From: Acidithiobacillus sp.
GTDB lineage: Bacteria > Pseudomonadota > Gammaproteobacteria > Acidithiobacillales > Acidithiobacillaceae
Assembly: GCF_023256195.1 (NCBI RefSeq)
Contig: NZ_JAGDWX010000010.1
Span: 1 to 64,000, forward strand
DNA length: 64,000 nt
Direction of reading: 5' to 3'
Shown here: piece after piece, positions 32,420 to 42,707 of the stretch
Layout: the number at the start of each line of letters is the position of its first letter
How positions within the stretch are numbered: the first letter of the stretch is position 1
Made by a program: the position numbers and the translations under genes
Notes under the pieces: model-generated
What the model was told of the DNA's origin: nothing
Database searches by the model: none
What the model saw: the letters and a program-made list of their open reading frames with translations, nothing else

Positions 32420-33640
32420 TCACACACTGGGTTCCGGGCGAGCGGCGGCCGCCGCCTCGAGACCGCGCTGCAAATCTGCGCGCAGATCGTCCACGTGCTC
32501 AAGCCCCACACTCAGGCGCAAGAGGCCGTCGCCGATACCCGCTGCCACCCTTGCCTCGACACTCACCCGAGCGTGGGTGGTGCTGGCGGGGTGGGTAATG
32601 GTGCTTTTGGCATCGCCGAGATTGGCGGTGCGGGAGAAGATCTCCACCGCGTCCATGAGCGCCCAGGCCGCGGCCTGACCATCGCGCAGATCGAAAGACA
32701 GGATACCACCGGGCAGGCGCTGCTGGCGCGCCGCCAAGGCCTGCTGCGGATGGCTGGACAGCCCCGGATAGTAGACCCGCGCCACCTCCGGCCGCTGCTC
32801 CAGCCACTGCGCCAAAGCGAGGGCGTTGTGGCTGTGCCGCTCCATGCGCAGGGCTAGAGTCTCCAGCCCTTTCAGCTGCACCCAGGCGTTGAAGGGACTG
32901 AGACTGGGGCCGGCGGTGCGCACGAAATTGCGCGGCCCGCTCAGCAGTTCCTTACGCCCGCAGATGGCACCACCCAGAGTCCGTCCCTGACCGTCCAGGT
33001 ACTTGGTGTTGGAGTGGATCACGAGATCGGCACCCAAGGCGAGCGGCTGCTGCAAGACGGGCGTGCAGAAGCAGTTGTCCACCACCAGGATCGCGCTCTG
33101 ATCCCGTGCCAGGGCCGCCAGAGCGGCGATATCGCCCACCTCTGTCAAGGGATTGGAGGGCGTCTCCAGGTACAAAAGGCGGGTGTTGGGACGCACGGCG
33201 CGGCGCCAAGCTTCGAGGTCGTCCAGGGCGACGAAGCTCGTCTCCAGACCGAAACGGCTCAGGATATTCTGCAAAAGCTGAACGGTGGACCCGAAGATGG
33301 AACGCGAGGCGACGATGTGATCGCCCGCCTGCAGGCAACCCATGAAGGTGGTGAGACAGGCCGCCATGCCCGAGGCCGTGGCAACACAGTCCTCCGCTCC
33401 CTCCAGAGCCGCCAGCCGCTCCTCCAAGGCCCGCACCGTTGGGTTGGTAAACCGCGCGTAGATGTTTCCGGGGCTCGTACCGGCAAAGCGCGCCGCTGCC
33501 TCTTCGGCAGAGTCGAAAACGAAGCTCGAGGTGAGAAAGAGCGCCTCGGAGTGCTCCTTTTCCGGAGAACGATGGATACCCGTGCGGATGGCCAGGGTTT
33601 CCGGATGCCACTTGCCACGGGCCGTCTCGTTTTCGCTCAT
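32420..33640 (-). CDS. metZ: O-succinylhomoserine sulfhydrylase
   Basis: 406 aa from ATG 33640, overlapping the purF stop as ATGA. This PLP enzyme makes homocysteine directly from O-succinylhomoserine and sulfide, bypassing cystathionine. Signatures of the Cys/Met-metabolism family are IYARFTNPTVRALEERLAALEGAEDCVATASGMAA, VDNCFCTPVLQQPLALGADLVIHSNTKYLDGQGR with the PLP Lys, and the downstream purF association typical of MetZ. MetB or MetY are alternatives by sequence alone, but context favours MetZ, sensible for a sulfide-handling organism. Confidence 0.92.
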   Translation of the reverse strand: MSENETARGKWHPETLAIRTGIHRSPEKEHSEALFLTSSFVFDSAEEAAARFAGTSPGNIYARFTNPTVRALEERLAALEGAEDCVATASGMAACLTTFMGCLQAGDHIVASRSIFGSTVQLLQNILSRFGLETSFVALDDLEAWRRAVRPNTRLLYLETPSNPLTEVGDIAALAALARDQSAILVVDNCFCTPVLQQPLALGADLVIHSNTKYLDGQGRTLGGAICGRKELLSGPRNFVRTAGPSLSPFNAWVQLKGLETLALRMERHSHNALALAQWLEQRPEVARVYYPGLSSHPQQALAARQQRLPGGILSFDLRDGQAAAWALMDAVEIFSRTANLGDAKSTITHPASTTHARVSVEARVAAGIGDGLLRLSVGLEHVDDLRADLQRGLEAAAAARPEPSV

Positions 33641-35100
33641 CGCAATTCCTTCATCAAAAACAGCTGCCGCGTACCGTGCCCCTCGGGTGTGGGGAGGGGA
33701 TAGTCGTCGCTGAAACAGGCATCGCAAAAACCCAGCGCACGCCCACCGACCGCCTCGAACAAGGCATCGAGGCTGAGATAACCCAAGGAATCGGCACCGA
33801 TCATCTTGCGTACCTCGTCGACACTGTGCTGGGCGGCGATGAGCTGCGCTCGATCCGGGGTATCGATACCATAATAGCAGGGGCCGATGGTGGGCGGCGA
33901 ACTCACCAGAAAATGGACCTCCTTAGCCCCCGCGGCGCGGATCAGGTGGACGATCTTGGCGCTGGTGGTGCCACGAACGATGGAGTCGTCCACCAGGATC
34001 ACCCGCTTGCCTTTGAGGATCTCCGGCTGGGCGTTGAGCTTGACCTTGACACTGAAATCCCGGCCGCGCTGGGCCGGCTGGATGAAGGTGCGCCCCACGT
34101 AGTGGTTGCGGATGAGGCCCAGCTCGAAAGGCAGACCGGAAGCCTCGGCGTAGCCCATGGCGGCCGCTACGCCGGAATCCGGCACCGGCACCACCACATC
34201 GGCGTCGCGGGGATGCAGCCGCGCCAGTATCCGACCGATGCGCTTACGCGCCGAATAGACGTGAACGCCATCCAGGACGCTGTCGGGACGAGCAAAGTAG
34301 ATATATTCGAAGACGCACATGCGCCTGCCCACCGCCGGGAAGGGAAATCGACTCTCGATGCCGCCCTGCGAGATGATCACCATTTCCCCCGGAGCCACGT
34401 CGCGGACGAACTCCGCCCCCATGAGGTCCAGAGCGCAGGTCTCCGAGGCCAGCACGAAGCCGCCGGAGTCGATGAGTCGACCCAGCACCAGCGGCCGGAA
34501 ACCCATGGGGTCGCGCACGCCGATGAGGCGCGTTTCCGTCAGACAGACCAGGGAATACGCGCCCACCACCTGCGCCAACGCCGCCGCCAGTCGCTCGCCA
34601 GCGTCCTTGCCCGGCACCCGGGCCAGCAGGTGGACGATGACCTCGGTGTCCATATCGGTGTGGAAGATGGCGCCTTCCCGCTCCAGTTGCTCACGCAGGG
34701 CGCCGGCATTCACCAGATTGCCGTTGTGGCCCACGGCAAAGGCGCCGTGGCGGTAATTGATGAAGATGGGCTGGGTATTGCGCAGCACCGAGCCGCCCGC
34801 CGTCGAGTAGCGAACGTGGCCGATGGCCTGCGATCCCGGCAGTCGACCCAACTCCTCCACACCAAAGACCTCGGCGACCCGGCCCATCCCCCGCTGGGTA
34901 TGGAGTTGTCCCTGATCGGCGGAGACGATGCCCGTGGACTCCTGCCCGCGGTGCTGCAGGGCATAGAGACCGAGGTAGGTCAGATTGGCGGCCTCGGGAT
35001 GGCCAAATACCCCGACGACACCGCATTCGTCGTGAAAGTGCTCGTCATCGGTGTCGGCACAGAGGCTGGCGCCGGTCGGCGCGCACTCAGAGGGGCTCAT
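33637..35100 (-). CDS. purF: Amidophosphoribosyltransferase, Bacillus-type (Fe-S, propeptide)
   Basis: 487 aa from ATG 35100. It makes phosphoribosylamine from PRPP and glutamine, the first committed purine step. The catalytic Cys lies in DECGVVGVFGH at about residue 26, so a short propeptide must be removed, as in the B. subtilis enzyme; E. coli-type PurF begins with Met-Cys. Cysteines equivalent to the 4Fe-4S ligands are present (RRMCVFEYIYFARPDS, GPCYYGID and CDACF). The PRPP motif is VILVDDSIVRGTTSAK. The start overlaps the cvpA end by 14 bases. The Fe-S cluster gives oxygen sensitivity in B. subtilis; whether that applies here is inferred. Confidence 0.96.
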   Translation of the reverse strand: MSPSECAPTGASLCADTDDEHFHDECGVVGVFGHPEAANLTYLGLYALQHRGQESTGIVSADQGQLHTQRGMGRVAEVFGVEELGRLPGSQAIGHVRYSTAGGSVLRNTQPIFINYRHGAFAVGHNGNLVNAGALREQLEREGAIFHTDMDTEVIVHLLARVPGKDAGERLAAALAQVVGAYSLVCLTETRLIGVRDPMGFRPLVLGRLIDSGGFVLASETCALDLMGAEFVRDVAPGEMVIISQGGIESRFPFPAVGRRMCVFEYIYFARPDSVLDGVHVYSARKRIGRILARLHPRDADVVVPVPDSGVAAAMGYAEASGLPFELGLIRNHYVGRTFIQPAQRGRDFSVKVKLNAQPEILKGKRVILVDDSIVRGTTSAKIVHLIRAAGAKEVHFLVSSPPTIGPCYYGIDTPDRAQLIAAQHSVDEVRKMIGADSLGYLSLDALFEAVGGRALGFCDACFSDDYPLPTPEGHGTRQLFLMKELR

Positions 35101-35605
35101 GCATACGGGTGGTTTTGACACGGTTTTGCGACTCCCAGTAAGAAACGGCCGGAGCCGTGATGGACTGCGACAGCGAGCGCACCTGCGGTGAGCCGAGCCA
35201 GGAGCTCTGCCACCAGTCGGTTTCAGCAAAGCCCGCCGCCCGGGCGACGAACATCAAGACGAGCAGGATCACGCCCCCGCGCAGGAGACCGAAGGCGCCT
35301 CCCAAGAGCCGATCGGGCCCAGAGAAGCCGATAGGATAGAGGACCTTCCGCAACAGAAAGGCGATCAGGGTGGTCAGGAAAATCACCGTGAGAAAGAGCA
35401 GGAAATCCGCCAGAGGCACGCGCCAGGGTGCCGGCAGACCCGTGAACTGGGGGGCGAGCCACTGGGCGCCGTAACGCCAGGCCACATAGACCCCGCCCAC
35501 CCAGCCCAGCAGGGAAAAGAACTCCCGCAGCATGCCGCGCAGGACTCCCCAGAGCAGCGATAGAAAAAGGACGACGAGCACACCAAGATTCACCCAGCTT
35601 GGCAT
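35087..35605 (-). CDS. cvpA: CvpA family membrane protein
   Basis: 172 aa with about four hydrophobic segments (3-22, 27-45, 62-84, 98-122), matching the CvpA family (LGVLVVLFLSLLWGVLRGMLREFFSLLGWVGG). In E. coli CvpA is needed for colicin V export and bile-salt resistance; its biochemical role is not known. Its place between folC and purF is conserved in many gammaproteobacteria. It overlaps folC by 16 bases and purF by 14. Confidence 0.92.
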   Translation of the reverse strand: MPSWVNLGVLVVLFLSLLWGVLRGMLREFFSLLGWVGGVYVAWRYGAQWLAPQFTGLPAPWRVPLADFLLFLTVIFLTTLIAFLLRKVLYPIGFSGPDRLLGGAFGLLRGGVILLVLMFVARAAGFAETDWWQSSWLGSPQVRSLSQSITAPAVSYWESQNRVKTTRMHEPL

Positions 35606-36915
35606 ATCGGTATCCTTGCCGAAGCCGCTGCCGACAACAGACCCATGGGCAACTGACCAAGGACCTGAAAAGAGCCGAAGCAGAGCAGCAGGTCCTCGGC
35701 ATTCAGCTCACCGCGTGCAGCTGCGAAGCTCGCCGCAAAATCGCCCTCCTCCACCACCCGCACGGGCAAGCCCATGGCATCGAGGGCCGCCAGGAGCTCC
35801 CGCCAGGGTCGGGCCCGCGCCGATCCCGGTAGAGCTACGGGAAACCACTGCTGCACCAAGCCCCGCAGGGGCTCGAGACAGCCGGCCAGGTCCTTGTCCC
35901 CGAGCAGGTTGAAGAGCGCGTGGATGCGCGCCCCGGAGTGCTGCCGTAGCGCTTCCGCCAGCTGTCCCGTCGCCTGCGGATTGTGGGCCACGTCCAGCCA
36001 GAGCGTGGGGCCATCGCTCCCCCATGGGCGCAGGCGCTGACAGCGCCCCGGCAACTGCGGTGGACACCGCCATCGAGCCCCTGGCTCCACCGCAGCGGCG
36101 GGTAAACGCTCGCGCAGCAGGCAGGTGGCGGCCGTGGCCAGGGCGAGATTGTCCCATTGCTCCCGCCCGCCCCAGAGCGGCGCGGGTATCCGCCAGAGCC
36201 GTCCGTTCATGCGCAAGGTCTGGGCGGCGGGATCCACATCCAGGTCCCGACCCAACCAATGGAGTGGTGCTTCTCGCGTTTCGGCGGCCGCCAGCACGGT
36301 CGCGCAAGGATCCTTGGCATCGCCGTAGAGAACCGGCACGCCGCGGCGCAGGATGCCCGCCTTCTCCACACCGATGGCCTCGCGGGTGTCGCCCAGCCAC
36401 TGCTGGTGGTCCATGGCGACGGTGGTGATGATGCTGAGGTCTGGGTCCACCGCATTGACGGCGTCCAGTCGCCCACCCATGCCCACCTCCAGGACGAGCA
36501 GCTCGGGCGCCGCCGCACGCACCAGCAGGAGCGCCGCCAGCGTCGCCAGTTCGAAATAGGTGAGAGGAATGCGACCCGCAGCACGCGCAACCTGTTCCAG
36601 GGCCTCGAGCCACTGCTCCTCGCCCAGCAGGCTGCCATCCACCCGCAAGCGCTCAGCGAACTGCCAAAGGTGCGGGCTCGTGTAGGCAGCAACCCGGTAA
36701 CCCGCCTGCCGGTAGAGGCTTTCCAGATAGGCTACCGTGGAGCCCTTGCCGTTGGTGCCGGCCACCAGGATCACCGGCCAGGGTTGGCGCTGCGGAAGGT
36801 CCAGGGCGGCCATGGCCAGGCGCATGCGTTCCAGACCCATGTCGATGCGTTCCGGCGCCCCGGCCAGCGCCATCACCCGGGCATTGACCCGGTCCTCAGA
36901 CTGCGCGCTCGCCAT
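35590..36915 (-). CDS. folC: Folylpolyglutamate/dihydrofolate synthase
   Basis: 441 aa. It adds glutamate to dihydropteroate and to folates, with ATP. Signatures are the P-loop [17 protein letters not shown], the YTSPHL region, the Mur-ligase-like acid in [32 protein letters not shown], and [17 protein letters not shown]. The 3' end overlaps cvpA and the 5' end overlaps accD by 20 bases, so translation is probably coupled. A SPOR/DedD gene, which often sits between folC and cvpA in related operons, is missing here. Confidence 0.97.
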   Translation of the reverse strand: MASAQSEDRVNARVMALAGAPERIDMGLERMRLAMAALDLPQRQPWPVILVAGTNGKGSTVAYLESLYRQAGYRVAAYTSPHLWQFAERLRVDGSLLGEEQWLEALEQVARAAGRIPLTYFELATLAALLLVRAAAPELLVLEVGMGGRLDAVNAVDPDLSIITTVAMDHQQWLGDTREAIGVEKAGILRRGVPVLYGDAKDPCATVLAAAETREAPLHWLGRDLDVDPAAQTLRMNGRLWRIPAPLWGGREQWDNLALATAATCLLRERLPAAAVEPGARWRCPPQLPGRCQRLRPWGSDGPTLWLDVAHNPQATGQLAEALRQHSGARIHALFNLLGDKDLAGCLEPLRGLVQQWFPVALPGSARARPWRELLAALDAMGLPVRVVEEGDFAASFAAARGELNAEDLLLCFGSFQVLGQLPMGLLSAAASARIPICQAG

Positions 36916-37783
36916 GACTCAGGATGGCAACGATCTCGGCGATGCGATCGCGCAGCTGGCGACGATCGACGATCTGGTCGATAGCGCCGTGTTCCAGCAG
37001 ATACTCTGAGCGTTGAAAACCCTCGGGCAGCTTTTCGCGGATGGTCTGTTCGATGACCCGCGGACCGGCAAAACCGATGAGCGCCCGCGGTTCGGCAATG
37101 AGGATATCGCCCAGGGTAGCGAGACTCGCCGAAACACCACCCATGGTCGGATCCGTCAGCACCGAGATGTAGGGGATCCCCATCTTCGCCAAGCGCTCCA
37201 CGGCCGCCGCCGTCTTGGCCATCTGCATCAGCGAAAACAGACCCTCCTGCATGCGCGCTCCGCCGCTGGCACTGAAACAGATGAACGGGCAGCGCTCCAC
37301 CATGGCCGCCTCCGCCGCCTTGACGAAACGCGCCCCCACCACCGAACCCATGCTGCCGCCCATGAACTCGAAGGCAAAGGCCGCCACCACCACCGGCTGG
37401 CCTTTCAGAAAACCGCGCATGGCCACCAGGGCATCCTTCTCGCCGCTTTTTTCCTGCGCCTCCTGCAAGCGATCCTTGTATTTCTTTTGATCCTTGAAGC
37501 GCAGTGGATCCACGGGGATGAGCTCTGCCCCCAACTCGAGCCGTGGCTCGGGATCGAGAAAATGGTGCAGACGCTGGCGCGCCGTGAGACGCTGATGATG
37601 ACCGCAGTGCGGGCAGACAAAGAGATTGGCCTCCAGCTCCGTCCGGTAGAGTACTGCCTGGCAGGTGGGACACTTGGACCAGAGGCCCTCGGGCACGGAA
37701 CTGCGCCGTCCCCCCTCCTTGACCAGCGGCTGCTCCGGGCCCTTCTTGATCTTGGGCGGCAGCACCCGGTCGAACCAGCTCAT
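36896..37783 (-). CDS. accD: Acetyl-CoA carboxylase carboxyltransferase beta subunit
   Basis: 295 aa from ATG 37783, which overlaps the trpA stop (ATGA); the open frame to 38035 overlaps trpA and is not needed. With AccA it transfers CO2 from biotin to acetyl-CoA for fatty-acid synthesis. The zinc ribbon CPTC...CPHC (residues about 38-60) and the crotonase-like core ([42 protein letters not shown]) are typical. Its place between trpA and folC is the conserved gammaproteobacterial arrangement. Confidence 0.98.
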   Translation of the reverse strand: MSWFDRVLPPKIKKGPEQPLVKEGGRRSSVPEGLWSKCPTCQAVLYRTELEANLFVCPHCGHHQRLTARQRLHHFLDPEPRLELGAELIPVDPLRFKDQKKYKDRLQEAQEKSGEKDALVAMRGFLKGQPVVVAAFAFEFMGGSMGSVVGARFVKAAEAAMVERCPFICFSASGGARMQEGLFSLMQMAKTAAAVERLAKMGIPYISVLTDPTMGGVSASLATLGDILIAEPRALIGFAGPRVIEQTIREKLPEGFQRSEYLLEHGAIDQIVDRRQLRDRIAEIVAILSHGERAV

Positions 37784-38591
37784 GCCGACACCTGCGTGGG
37801 CTCCGCCAGGGCCGCGGCGACGGGCGTGAGGAAGGCATGGGCCAGCTCCACGGCAGTATCGACGTCCGTCGCTTCTGCCAGCCGTTCTACCAAGGCGGAA
37901 CCGATGACCACGGCGTCGGCTCCCCCTCGCGCCAACAACCGGGCGGTCGCTGCATCGCGAATACCGAAGCCGATGGCCACAGGCAGGCCCAGAGCCTCGC
38001 GCAGCTGCCGCACCCGCCCCAGCACCTCCTGCCAATCCCGCTGTACCGCCCCGGTGATACCGCGCAGAGAGACGTAGTAGACAAAGCCGGCGCCCAGCCG
38101 TCGCACTGCCGCCACGCGCTCGGAACCACTGGTGGGAGCCAACAGGAAGATGGGGTCGATACCGGCCGCGCGCAGCACCGTGCTCTCGTGCTGACCTTCC
38201 TCGGGCGTGAGATCGACGATGATGGTGCCATCTACCCCCGCCGCTGCCGCTTCGCGGGCAAAATCCTCGACCCCCATGGCCTCGATGGGATTGAGATAGC
38301 CCATGAGGACGATGGGGGTGTGCTGATTCTGCTCACGAAACTGCGCGACCCAGGTCAGCACCTGGCGCAAATGCACGCCCTTGGACAGGGCCCGCTCATT
38401 GGCCCGCTGGATCGTCGGGCCGTCGGCCATGGGGTCGGAGAAGGGCACACCCAGCTCGATGATATCGGCGCCCGCGGCCACCAGGGCGTGCAGGATGGGC
38501 ACGGTGGCCGCAGGACTGGGATCACCCGCGGTGACAAAGGGAATCAGGGCCGTACGCCCCTCCATCTGCGCAAAACGCGTCGCCAGCCGAC

Positions 38592-38595
<4 letters not shown>
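37780..38595 (-). CDS. trpA: Tryptophan synthase alpha chain
   Basis: 271 aa from ATG 38595, which overlaps the trpB stop (ATGA). It splits indole-3-glycerol phosphate and passes indole to TrpB through a tunnel. [10 protein letters not shown] and [26 protein letters not shown] contain the signature and the catalytic Glu; VDLTPEE carries the catalytic Asp region. The frame stays open upstream inside trpB, but only this start gives the family N-terminus [14 protein letters not shown]. Confidence 0.98.
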
Positions 38596-39791
<1,196 letters not shown>

Positions 39792-40418
39792 TCAGGTCTC
39801 CTGTAGAGCCGCGCGGGCGCTGTGAATGAAATTCCTTATTTTGCCACGATCCTTCTCCCCCGGCGATACTTCGACACCACTGCTGACGTCGACGGCATAG
39901 GGCCGAGTCTGCCACACCGCCTGCGCGACATTATCCACTCGCAGCCCGCCGGCGAGGATCAACGCCACACCCAGGTCGGTAGGCAGCGGCCACCAGGAGA
40001 AACTCTCACCCGAGCCCCCGTAGACCCGATCGTTTTCCTTGTCCAGAAGCAGTCCCTGGGCCCGCGGATAGCGCTCGCGCCAGGGCCGCAGATCCGTCGG
40101 ACCCGACAGCCGCACGGCCTTGATGTAGGGTCGGCCGAATCCAGCGCAGAAGTCGTCCGTCTCATCGCCGTGAAACTGCAGCAGGTCCAGCGGACACTGC
40201 TCCGTGATCGCGCGCACCCAGTCCGGCTGGGGGTTGACGAAGAGACCGACGCGCGTGACGAAGGGCGGCAGGGCCGCAAGAATGGCCTGAGCGGCAACTA
40301 TCTCGACGTGCCGCGGACTGGGTGGATAAAAGACGAGGCCAATGGCATCCGCGCCGGCCTCGGCGGCGGCCAGGGCGTCCTCGACACGAGTGATTCCACA
40401 GATCTTGATGCGCAGCAT
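39792..40418 (-). CDS. trpF: Phosphoribosylanthranilate isomerase
   Basis: 208 aa. It isomerises PRA to CdRP in tryptophan synthesis, as a TIM barrel. KICGITRVEDALAAAEAGADAIGLVFYPPSPRHV carries the catalytic Cys, and the second catalytic Asp sits in LLLDKEND. GGLRVDNV is the phosphate-binding strand and AVDVSSGVEVSPGEKD the C-terminal signature. The truA stop lies nine bases upstream and trpB follows directly. Confidence 0.97.
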   Translation of the reverse strand: MLRIKICGITRVEDALAAAEAGADAIGLVFYPPSPRHVEIVAAQAILAALPPFVTRVGLFVNPQPDWVRAITEQCPLDLLQFHGDETDDFCAGFGRPYIKAVRLSGPTDLRPWRERYPRAQGLLLDKENDRVYGGSGESFSWWPLPTDLGVALILAGGLRVDNVAQAVWQTRPYAVDVSSGVEVSPGEKDRGKIRNFIHSARAALQET

Positions 40419-40427
40419 GTCACTAAT

Positions 40428-41255
40428 CTAACACGATGGCGCGCATAACGTATGGAGATCGGGGAAATCCAGGGTCGGCAGCTGGAACTGCGGGGGATAG
40501 AGCGCGGCGACGAAGTAGAGCCCCTCGGCGGGAGCCGTCATCCCCGCCTGCTGGCGATCGCGCGAGGCCAGCACCTGTGCCGCCCAGTGCGGCGGGCGAT
40601 CCCCCCAGCCGATACTCAGCAACACCCCCACCAGATTGCGCACCATGTGGTGCAGGAAGGCGTTGGCCTCGGCATCCACAAAAACCCAGTCGCCGCGGCG
40701 CGTCACCCGTAGCTCGCGCAACTCCCGCAACGGATGCTTGGCCTGACAGGCAGCGGCTCGAAATGCCGAGAAATCGTGGTGACCTACCAGCAGGCGCGTC
40801 GCTTCCTGCATCGCCTCCACCGCCAGAGGTCGAGCGATCCAGGCGGCGCGATCGGCAAAGAGCGCCGAACGCTCGGCACGGTTGAGGATACAGTAGCGGT
40901 AGCGCCGTCCGAGGGCGGCAAAGCGCGCGTGGAAGTCGAGGGGTACGGGCTTTGCCCAGCGCACACTGATGGTGGGGGGGAGAAAACGATTGACGCCGCG
41001 GGTCCAGGCCAAGGCCGGGCGCGCCGCGGGAGCATCGAAATGCACGACCTGGCCCAGGGCGTGAACCCCGGCATCGGTACGTCCGGCGACCGTGGTGTGG
41101 ACGGCGCTCTGGGCAATTTCCGACAGCGCAGCCTCCAGGCTTTCCTGCACGCTGGCTGGCCCGTCCTGACGCTGCCAGCCGCAGAAGGCGCTACCCTGAT
41201 ACTCTATGCCCAGGGCCCAACGCGCCCCCGGCGAGACCCGCGACTCTGCCGTAAT
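40428..41255 (-). CDS. truA: tRNA pseudouridine synthase A with a non-canonical start
   Basis: About 275 aa. It makes pseudouridine 38-40 in the anticodon arm. The catalytic Asp is in VAGRTDAGVHALGQVVHF, and ANAFLHHMVRNLVG is the C-terminal signature. The first GTG (41150) would lose the conserved start of the fold. Upstream in the same frame the sequence still reads WALGIEYQGSAFCGWQRQDG, matching the E. coli N-terminus ALGIEYDGSKYYGWQRQ. No ATG, GTG or TTG exists there; only ATT (41255) or ACG (41252) can start, right after a perfect AGGAGG. ATT is used for this entry. Confidence 0.88.
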   Translation of the reverse strand: MTAESRVSPGARWALGIEYQGSAFCGWQRQDGPASVQESLEAALSEIAQSAVHTTVAGRTDAGVHALGQVVHFDAPAARPALAWTRGVNRFLPPTISVRWAKPVPLDFHARFAALGRRYRYCILNRAERSALFADRAAWIARPLAVEAMQEATRLLVGHHDFSAFRAAACQAKHPLRELRELRVTRRGDWVFVDAEANAFLHHMVRNLVGVLLSIGWGDRPPHWAAQVLASRDRQQAGMTAPAEGLYFVAALYPPQFQLPTLDFPDLHTLCAPSC

Positions 41256-41256
41256 A

Positions 41257-41262
41257 CCTCCT
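41257..41262 (-). promoter_or_regulatory. Strong ribosome-binding site deciding the truA start
   Basis: AGGAGG on the minus strand is followed by T, then ATT and ACG. It is four bases before ACG and one before ATT. It lies three bases after the fimV stop, in front of the conserved TruA N-terminus, and supports initiation at a rare codon over GTG 41150, which has no such site. Confidence 0.55.
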
Positions 41263-41264
41263 GC

Positions 41265-42707
41265 CTAGAGACTTTCCAGCAGGGTATGTGCCTCGCTGCG
41301 CTGCTGCGGATTGCCCTCCCGGCTCACCTCCTCCAGAAGTTCCCGCGCCGATTCGGCATCGTCCATTTCCAGATAGGCCTTGGCCAGGTCGAGCTTGGTA
41401 CCGACGGCATCCCAATCGCCGGAACTCTCGGCAGTAGCCTGCTGCGCTACGGTCGTGGGGGACGAAGCCGTGTCGGCAGGCGCATGCCCCGATTCGAAGT
41501 CGAGACCGGAGTGGGCGGAAGCGGGTGCTTCGGCGGGCCCGGCCAGGGACTCGGCGTCCAAGGCCCGGAACTGCTCATTGACGGAATCCAGCAGCCGCTG
41601 CTTCTCAGCCGCCGGGATTTCGTGCTGGGGACTGGTACGATCCTGCTCCTCATCCGCACTGCTCAGCAGGCTGTCGAGATTGAAATCCAACAGGTGATCC
41701 GCGTCCGCTTCGCCCGGAGCGGCCCTATCCCCTGCGGCCAGGGGTGGCACGGCCGACACATCGAAGGCTTCGTGCGTCTGCGCCGTCGGCTGCGGTGCGG
41801 GGGCTGGGGCGGAACCGGCATCGGCAAACAGACTGTGACCGGGGAACAGTTGGGCACCCTGAGCTGCCACCTGCTGCCACGCGCCATTACTCGGGCCAAA
41901 TCGACCGCGCATGCGCTCGGCCAGTTCCAGATAGGCGTCGCGACGATCGAGCTGGGCGTAGAGGTCCAGCAGTTTGACGTAGAGCTCCTTGCGCCGGGGA
42001 TTCTCTTCCAAGGCCTCCTGCAATACCGTCACCGCAGAATCGGTCTTGCCGTAGGTCAGATATAGATCCGCCTGCTCCAGCGGGTCCACCTGCAGGGGGT
42101 CCGACAGATCCGTACCGGTATCGGCAGTGGCGGATGACTCCGTATTGGCTGCCACCGCCGTCCTGCCGGAATCCGAAGCCCCGTGTGCAGCAGGAGCGCT
42201 GCCCGCGGGCTCCCGTTCGTGCTCGAACGCCAGCATCCCCGCCTCTGCAGCGGCCGCCGTCGCCGCCAGCGTCGGTTCGACCCCCGGATGCGTCTCAGGC
42301 ATCGTCCCTTCAGGTGCAGGTGTCCGCGCCGCAACACCCGATGATCCCGCCACGCCCGAGGTCGAGAGGGGCTCCGTCCGGGGCGGCGGCGCAAAGGCCG
42401 CCGGTTCCTCGCGGGCTGGCGGCGGTGGCGCCGAGCGTGCGCCGGCACCATTGGCATTGCCATTGCCCGCCAGCATGGTCAGCTTTTGGGAGACCTCCCG
42501 CTGCCTCCGTGCCGCCTCCTGCTGTCTCTGGTACATCCAGAGGAACAGCAGGAGCAGCAGGACATTACCGCCGAGAGACAACCACAGTAGGGGATTGTTG
42601 CCCGGATGTGCCTGGGCGGAGGCCTGCGATAGCTTGGCCAGCTCCGTAGCCTGGGAAGCCACCTGGGCCTGAGTCTGTGACAGACGGGTATTGAGGGCCT
42701 GCAGCAT
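41265..42707 (-). CDS. fimV: FimV/HubP C-terminal part (separated by a frameshift)
   Basis: 480 aa as an open frame, really the C-terminal two thirds of FimV. A short coiled coil (LNTRLSQTQAQVASQATELAKLSQ) leads to one membrane helix (LLWLSLGGNVLLLLLFLWMYQRQQ). Then come a long acidic low-complexity cytoplasmic stretch, TPR-like helices (QADLYLTYGKTDSAVTVLQEALEENP) and the FimV C-terminal domain (TKLDLAKAYLEMDDAESARELLEEV). FimV/HubP organises cell poles, type IV pili and chemotaxis machinery. In this sequence the coding frame upstream of Met 42707 continues open to about 42770 and then must shift to meet the N-terminal part. Confidence 0.85.
   Translation of the reverse strand: MLQALNTRLSQTQAQVASQATELAKLSQASAQAHPGNNPLLWLSLGGNVLLLLLFLWMYQRQQEAARRQREVSQKLTMLAGNGNANGAGARSAPPPPAREEPAAFAPPPRTEPLSTSGVAGSSGVAARTPAPEGTMPETHPGVEPTLAATAAAAEAGMLAFEHEREPAGSAPAAHGASDSGRTAVAANTESSATADTGTDLSDPLQVDPLEQADLYLTYGKTDSAVTVLQEALEENPRRKELYVKLLDLYAQLDRRDAYLELAERMRGRFGPSNGAWQQVAAQGAQLFPGHSLFADAGSAPAPAPQPTAQTHEAFDVSAVPPLAAGDRAAPGEADADHLLDFNLDSLLSSADEEQDRTSPQHEIPAAEKQRLLDSVNEQFRALDAESLAGPAEAPASAHSGLDFESGHAPADTASSPTTVAQQATAESSGDWDAVGTKLDLAKAYLEMDDAESARELLEEVSREGNPQQRSEAHTLLESL

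Noticed and set aside
33676-35118. Open frame of 480 codons opposite purF
   Set aside because: purF is intact on the other strand with all catalytic motifs; the opposite product has no recognisable fold.
37784-38035. N-terminal extension of accD
   Set aside because: It lies inside trpA; ATG 37783 overlaps the trpA stop and gives the normal AccD start.
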